Below are positions 60,402-64,000 of a stretch of 64,000 nucleotides of DNA, in pieces. The stretch comes from an uncultured Christensenellaceae bacterium (GTDB lineage Bacteria; Bacillota; Clostridia; Christensenellales; Borkfalkiaceae), in contig CAJUOV010000009.1 of assembly GCA_910588695.1 (NCBI GenBank), forward strand, positions 1-64,000. The letters run 5' to 3'. Every line of letters starts with the position of its first letter. Position 1 is the stretch's first letter. The position numbers and the translations under genes were made by a program. The notes below the pieces were generated by a model. The model ran no database searches. It saw only the letters and a program-made list of their open reading frames with translations, and was not told the origin of the DNA.

Positions 60402-61225
60402 ACTCTCCCCTCCTTTGCGTATTCCAGATGAATAACGATCTCTTCGAGGGTCGGTTTTCTCAACTCGGCTCCCGCAGGGCTTGCGCTCCGCGGCACGAGC
60501 CACTCGAATCCTCCTTTGACGGGTTTCAATCCGAACACCGATTCTTTCGGCGGCGATTCGAAAAACGCAAGCATATATTTTTGTTTCAGATCGGCAAGCG
60601 GTTCGTCCGCCAACACTTTTCCGTGCGACAGAAAAACGATGTCGTCTGCAATCCGTTCGAGATCGGAGACGATATGCGTCGAAAAGAGTACGGCGATCCC
60701 CTCTTCTTTGACGAGCGAAAGAACGGTATCGGCAAACTCTTCGCGCGAGAGCGGATCGAGCCCGCTCGTCGGTTCGTCTAAAATCAACAGCTTCGCGCCG
60801 TGCGAGAGCGCGAGAGCAAGCGCAAACTTCACCTTCATCCCCTCGGAAAGTTCGGAAACCTTTTTTTCGGGAACAAGCGAAAATTTCCGTGCGTAGCGGT
60901 TGAATTTCTCTTCGTTCCAATCGGGATAGAACCTGCTCGTGACCCGCGCGACCGTCTTGATTTTTTTGTGGGGATAATAGCGGAATCCGCCGCCCGCGTA
61001 ACCGAAAAGGGACTTTGCCTCCGCGCACTTTGCGTCGTAAGAAAAGACCTTCGCCTCTCCCTCCGCCGCGATCAAGCCCAGAATGCCTTTGAGCGTAGTG
61101 CTCTTGCCTGCGCCGTTCGCGCCCACAAGCCCCGTCACGCGCCCCTCTTCCACCGAAAAACTTACCCCGCCGAGGGTGAACGCGGGATAGACCTTTTTTA
61201 AGTTTTTGACTTGGAGCGCAACCAT
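60395..61225 (-). CDS. ABC transporter ATP-binding protein
   Basis: 276 aa. Walker A is GANGAGKST; the signature motif LSEGMKVKFALALALS has Glu-Gly in place of Gly-Gly, as in CcmA/BcrA-like ATPases; Walker B is LLILDEPTSGLD; the H-loop is STHIVSDLE. It powers the ABC-2 exporter encoded next. It starts one nucleotide after the abrB stop. The three-gene set AbrB-ATPase-permease is common in Clostridia. Confidence 0.93.
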   Translation of the reverse strand: MVALQVKNLKKVYPAFTLGGVSFSVEEGRVTGLVGANGAGKSTTLKGILGLIAAEGEAKVFSYDAKCAEAKSLFGYAGGGFRYYPHKKIKTVARVTSRFYPDWNEEKFNRYARKFSLVPEKKVSELSEGMKVKFALALALSHGAKLLILDEPTSGLDPLSREEFADTVLSLVKEEGIAVLFSTHIVSDLERIADDIVFLSHGKVLADEPLADLKQKYMLAFFESPPKESVFGLKPVKGGFEWLVPRSASPAGAELRKPTLEEIVIHLEYAKEGRVC

Positions 61226-61226
61226 C

Positions 61227-61442
61227 TTATTCTCTCTTCATGCCGCTGACTGCGTTCCAGAACGCTTCGGCATATGCAAACGGCTGAATCGCGATTCCCT
61301 GATTTTTGTCCGCCATCAGAAGCAGACTGTCCCCTTCCCGAATGCCAAACATCTCGCGCGCCTCTTTGGGAATCACGATCTGCCCCTTTGCGCCGATCTT
61401 TACGGTCGCCATAAATTTTCCTTCCGGAAATTTTTCGTTCAT
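61227..61442 (-). CDS. AbrB-family DNA-binding protein
   Basis: 71 aa from ATG 61442, with SD AAGGAGAGGG. A second in-frame ATG (MATVKIG, 61412) also has a good SD, so a shorter form is possible. The swapped-hairpin AbrB core is KIGAKGQIVIPKEAREMFGI with REGDSLLL. It probably regulates its own exporter operon. Confidence 0.9.
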   Translation of the reverse strand: MNEKFPEGKFMATVKIGAKGQIVIPKEAREMFGIREGDSLLLMADKNQGIAIQPFAYAEAFWNAVSGMKRE

Positions 61443-61491
61443 AGCCCTCTCCTTTGTTGGAATAGTAATATATTTCTTACTTTTCCTACTT

Positions 61492-61519
61492 ATAATATCA
61501 TAAAAAAGAACCCCGTCAA
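61492..61519 (-). promoter_or_regulatory. abrB promoter with its -35 in a terminator loop
   Basis: TTGACG (61519-61514), 16-nt spacer, TATTAT (61497-61492). The -35 overlaps the loop of the GNAT gene terminator. Confidence 0.75.
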
Positions 61520-61525
61520 GGGGTT
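61502..61525 (-). terminator. Terminator of the GNAT gene
   Basis: Minus-strand stem AACCCC (61525-61520)/GGGGTT (61514-61509) with loop TTGAC and a T6 tract. Confidence 0.82.
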
Positions 61526-61537
61526 TTTCAAAAAAAT

Positions 61538-62062
61538 TCAAAAATCGAGATAAAAAACGACGTCCGCCTTTCCCTCCTGTGCGGTGCCTTTATAGAGAAC
61601 GTTGTCGAAGCCCCCGATCCGAAAACCCGATTTGAGATAAAAAAGACAGGCTGTCAAATTATTATCCTGCGCCTGCGTATAGATTCCGCCGTATCCCTTG
61701 GCGCGGGCGATCTCTCCCGCACGGGCGATCAAACGCTTCGCAATCCCTTTTCCGCGGAAATCGGCGTTCACTTTCAAATCGCATAGATACGCATAATCGA
61801 AAACGCCCTCTTGCAGAACCGCGAGCCCGACGCAAGAATCCCCGTTGTACACGCCGATGAAGGTGCTGTTTGCAAGCATTTCTTCGTAATCGTAATTTTC
61901 GTCTGGAAAGCGCATCTCCGACGGAACGTCAAACTTTTCGACCGTGTAATCCCATTTCCCGTCTTTAAGGCTCGGAATCATTCGCCCGATCAGCGGAAAA
62001 GGCTGATTCGGAATATTCGCGTCCGCTTTGTGCTGCCGATCTACAACGCGTATCGTTATCAT
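61538..62062 (-). CDS. GNAT acetyltransferase, streptothricin-acetyltransferase-like
   Basis: 174 aa. The acetyl-CoA loop is NADFRGKGIAKRLI. N-terminal PFPLIGRMIPSLKDGKWDYT and the following acidic region resemble streptothricin acetyltransferases (Sat/SatA). A C-terminal FYLKSGFRIGGFDNVLY is also typical. It should acetylate an amine, perhaps a streptothricin-like antibiotic; the resistance role is inferred from similarity. SD AAGGA precedes ATG 62062, 5 nt after DUF368, so it is co-transcribed with it. Confidence 0.85.
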   Translation of the reverse strand: MITIRVVDRQHKADANIPNQPFPLIGRMIPSLKDGKWDYTVEKFDVPSEMRFPDENYDYEEMLANSTFIGVYNGDSCVGLAVLQEGVFDYAYLCDLKVNADFRGKGIAKRLIARAGEIARAKGYGGIYTQAQDNNLTACLFYLKSGFRIGGFDNVLYKGTAQEGKADVVFYLDF

Positions 62063-62067
62063 TTGAT

Positions 62068-63093
62068 TTATTTCCTTTTCCTACGGAAAATCATCGGATT
62101 TTCTCCGCTTTTCTTTTTGGAATACCACCAAAATCCGAACGAAAGCGCAAAGCCCAAAAACAAAAACACCGCGGCGACGATCCAATACCAAGGCGACGAA
62201 TAGAGCGCGGTAAGCGACGCAGCCGTTTCAAAAGATTTCGCTTCGCGGATCGTGGAGACGTATACGGCGGGAATGGAGCCTACGATAAATCCGAGAATGG
62301 AGAAATAGGTTCCGCGCGGACACTTTTTAAGGAGCGTTTTCATGAGCAGCGAAATGGCGAAAAAGCCCGCCGCAATGCCCGCCGCCAGACAACCGATGAC
62401 CGCAAAACAGATTCCGACCCGATCGCCGTGCAAAAGATTGACGGTGATAAGCTCGACAATCGGATTATAATACCCGAAGATCAAAAGCAACATCGAGCCT
62501 GAAATCCCCGGAACAACGAGCGCACAGGATCCCACGATTCCGATGAGAATGAGCAGAAAGTATCCTCCGACGTTCAAATTAAAGAGATCGACGTCGCCCG
62601 CAAGCGGCAGAAAGCAGAGCGCGGCAGCCGCAATAAGCGGGATCAGAAGCGCGAGAACGTTCTGCCAAGTGACTTTGGCTCCCGTCAATTTTTCGATAAC
62701 CGAGGGAAGCCCGCCGAGTGCGAGACCAACAAACAACGTTACCGTGGGAATGGGATAATGATGCAGACCCCACTGAATGGGATAGATGAGCGCCGCAACC
62801 CCGATTATCATGCCGAGAAGGATGGGCAGAAGGGTGACAATGCTTTTTTTGAAATGCTTGAATATATCAGCAACCGCGCCGACAAGACGCTCGTATACGC
62901 CGAGAATCGCGGCTACCGAACCGCCCGAAAACCCCGGAATGATAAACGCGATCCCGATTCCGATTCCCCGCAACACGTCGTAAAGGAACGAAAGAACCGC
63001 ATTCGGTTTTTCGTTCTTTTCGGGTTGATCGGATTCGGGGGGGATCCCGTTGGATTTTTCCACTTGTCCGTTCTCTTCTTTGCGCTCGTCCAT
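62068..63093 (-). CDS. DUF368 (PopT-type) undecaprenyl-phosphate translocase
   Basis: 341 aa from ATG 63093. A polar, Glu-rich N-terminal tail (about 45 residues) leads into about eight membrane segments with IAFIIPGFSGGSVAAILG and ALVVPGISGSMLLLIFG, the paired DUF368 motifs. DUF368 proteins have been identified as C55-P translocases that return the lipid carrier to the inner face, complementing UppP encoded in this window. The leader is absent: the -10 ends 7 nt before the ATG. A C7 run lies in codons 17-19. Confidence 0.9.
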   Translation of the reverse strand: MDERKEENGQVEKSNGIPPESDQPEKNEKPNAVLSFLYDVLRGIGIGIAFIIPGFSGGSVAAILGVYERLVGAVADIFKHFKKSIVTLLPILLGMIIGVAALIYPIQWGLHHYPIPTVTLFVGLALGGLPSVIEKLTGAKVTWQNVLALLIPLIAAAALCFLPLAGDVDLFNLNVGGYFLLILIGIVGSCALVVPGISGSMLLLIFGYYNPIVELITVNLLHGDRVGICFAVIGCLAAGIAAGFFAISLLMKTLLKKCPRGTYFSILGFIVGSIPAVYVSTIREAKSFETAASLTALYSSPWYWIVAAVFLFLGFALSFGFWWYSKKKSGENPMIFRRKRK

Positions 63094-63100
63094 ACAGTCT

Positions 63101-63129
63101 AGTATATCACAGAGCAACGCGAAAAACAA
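63101..63129 (-). promoter_or_regulatory. Leaderless-type promoter for DUF368-GNAT
   Basis: TTGTTT (63129-63124), 17-nt spacer, TATACT (63106-63101), then 7 nt to ATG 63093. The -35 abuts the sigK stop codon. Confidence 0.75.
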
Positions 63130-63130
63130 C

Positions 63131-63832
63131 TCATTCGGATAAAAAATCTTCCCGAGACAGTCCGTGTCTGAGCTTTTCGAGCGCTTTTTTCTCGATCCGC
63201 GAAACGTAGGAACGGGAAATTTTGAGTTTTGCGGCGACCTCCCGCTGCGCCATGGGCGCGCCGCCCGTCAGCGCATAGCGCATACAGATGATAACCGTCT
63301 CGCGCTCTGAGAGCAGTTTGCCGATCGCATTCAAAAATTTTTCCTGCATGAGCGACTGTTCCACACTGCCGAACACCTTATCCTCTTTTTCAAACAAGAG
63401 ATCCATGAGCGTGAGTTCGTTTCCGTCTTTGTCGCACCCGACGGGCTCGGAGAGGGAAAGATTTTTTTTGTGTTTTTTTCCCGCTCGGATAAGCATGAGA
63501 ATCTCGTTCTCGATGCAGCGCGCGGTGTAGGTCGCAAGTCGGGTGCCGTGCCCGATCTCGTAAGTGTTGATCGCCTTGATCAGTCCGATGCTGCCCACGG
63601 AGATCATGTCGTCGTTCTCCGCCGCCCCGTTGTATTTTTTAACGATATGCGCAACCAACCGCATATTGTGTTTGACCAACATGTCTTTGGCATGCTTATC
63701 TCCCTCCTTGGCAAGTTTTAAGTACTTCTCCTCATCCGCCGCGGAGAGCGGCTTGGGGTACGACGACCCGTCCGTAAAAGAGCCCGTGAAAAAAAACAGC
63801 CGTCCGAGTACGGCGTAGAGCATTTCGAGCAT
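63131..63832 (-). CDS. sigK: Sporulation sigma factor SigK-like
   Basis: 233 aa. The N-terminal ~25 residues are hydrophobic, like a pro-sequence (MLYAVLGRLFFF). Region 2 follows with KHNMRLVAHIVKKYNG and GSIGLIKAINTYEI, then ATYTARCIENEILM, and region 4 ends in AAKLKISRSYVSRIEKKAL. This matches the late mother-cell sigma factor SigK, which drives coat and late spore genes, here as an uninterrupted gene. It supports descent from spore formers but does not prove sporulation. The start codon lies inside a 10-bp inverted repeat. Confidence 0.92.
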   Translation of the reverse strand: MLEMLYAVLGRLFFFTGSFTDGSSYPKPLSAADEEKYLKLAKEGDKHAKDMLVKHNMRLVAHIVKKYNGAAENDDMISVGSIGLIKAINTYEIGHGTRLATYTARCIENEILMLIRAGKKHKKNLSLSEPVGCDKDGNELTLMDLLFEKEDKVFGSVEQSLMQEKFLNAIGKLLSERETVIICMRYALTGGAPMAQREVAAKLKISRSYVSRIEKKALEKLRHGLSREDFLSE

Positions 63833-63870
63833 AGGATACCTCGCAAAAATTCCGTTTCTCTATCCTATGC
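63829..63870. promoter_or_regulatory. Inverted repeat covering the sigK start codon
   Basis: GCATAGGATA (63829-63838) and TATCCTATGC (63861-63870), a perfect 10-bp inverted repeat 22 nt apart. In the sigK mRNA the 3' arm contains the ATG and the SD-like GAGG lies in the loop, so folding would block translation. Confidence 0.7.
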
Positions 63871-63948
63871 TTTCGACAATTTGTCCCATACGCAAAGCAT
63901 TCAAAATTCAACGAAATAACCGTGCTTTGCTCTATTAATAAATACGAA

Positions 63949-63971
63949 GCGCCGTTTTCGTTGAACGGCGC
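63949..63971. terminator. Hairpin near the window end, likely terminator of an upstream gene
   Basis: 8-bp perfect stem GCGCCGTT/AACGGCGC with a 7-nt loop. On the minus strand it is followed by TTCGTATTTATT, so it probably ends a gene beyond 64000. Between it and sigK no coding sequence is seen. Confidence 0.6.
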
Positions 63972-64000
63972 CTCGCTTTGATAGAAATTTATCTTTTATT

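Noticed and set aside
63037..63043. C7 run in codons 17-19 of the DUF368 gene as a second phase-variable tract
   Set aside because: Seven bases is short and a Pro-Pro codon pair explains it; not strong enough without variation data.
1..64000. CRISPR arrays, insertion sequences or prophage
   Set aside because: No regularly spaced direct repeats, transposase, integrase or phage structural genes were seen.

Overview
The window is a gene-dense piece of a bacterial chromosome of moderate G+C, most likely from an anaerobic, spore-lineage Firmicute (class Clostridia), probably a gut or plant-fibre fermenter. The evidence is an [FeFe]-hydrogenase, a SigK-type sporulation sigma factor, FeoAB, DegV, DUF1700/PadR and InlB-repeat proteins, a lipoprotein serpin, two GH51 arabinofuranosidases and Clostridia-style sigma-A promoters. 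I cannot place it more precisely from sequence alone. Fifty-six protein genes are supported. I see no rRNA, tRNA, CRISPR array, insertion sequence or prophage. No gap between genes exceeds about 255 bp; each holds a promoter and/or terminator.

Layout. 1-4319 (plus strand): the 3' part of an [FeFe]-hydrogenase, a D-2-hydroxyacid (D-lactate) dehydrogenase, an EamA transporter and a flippase-like membrane protein. 4342-7111 (minus): adenine deaminase, dITP/XTP pyrophosphatase and a YfcE phosphodiesterase, all translationally coupled. 7163-12743: a metal module (ArsR repressor and CPx P-type ATPase; FeoA/FeoB followed by an RluA-type pseudouridine synthase; a DUF378 membrane protein). 12839-25485: cell-envelope genes (a 796-aa anchored surface protein, a serpin operon that also encodes two RNA-modification-type enzymes, a lipoprotein, a cytoplasmic GH51, a Na/Pi transporter and an InlB-repeat lipoprotein with a G9 tract). 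25646-34899: glutamate dehydrogenase, a HEPN-like/CBS protein, a nitrilase-like protein lacking its catalytic Cys, an LRR protein, phosphoglucomutase, two membrane proteins, a C_GCAxxG_C_C protein, a 50-aa protein and UppP. 34918-48911: a foldase-like lipoprotein, pth-mfd, prs, malic enzyme with an HNH protein, a secreted GH51 lipoprotein, der-plsY and a small membrane protein. 49050-63832: a Sapep-type dipeptidase, two DegV proteins, a MarR regulator, ileS, an ABC-F protein, the PadR-DUF1700-DUF4097 module, an AbrB-ABC exporter operon, a streptothricin-acetyltransferase-like GNAT, DUF368 and SigK.

Two window-wide patterns stand out. First, several genes (ade, der, the dipeptidase, DUF368, the CBS protein, the EamA transporter and the 19578 lipoprotein, among others) have a well-spaced sigma-A promoter whose -10 box lies only 6-9 nt before the ATG and no Shine-Dalgarno, which predicts leaderless or near-leaderless mRNAs. 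Second, intergenic space is compressed by nesting signals: the -35 box of one gene sits inside the terminator hairpin of the preceding gene (arsR, ade, abrB), and in one case the 3' arm of a terminator is the Shine-Dalgarno of the next gene (34017-34048). Clean operators can be read for ArsR, MarR and PadR. Nothing resembles a complete new defence or biosynthetic system. The best leads are the leaderless/overlapped expression signals, the possibly phase-variable InlB lipoprotein, the HEPN-CBS protein and a FeoB without the canonical G4 motif.
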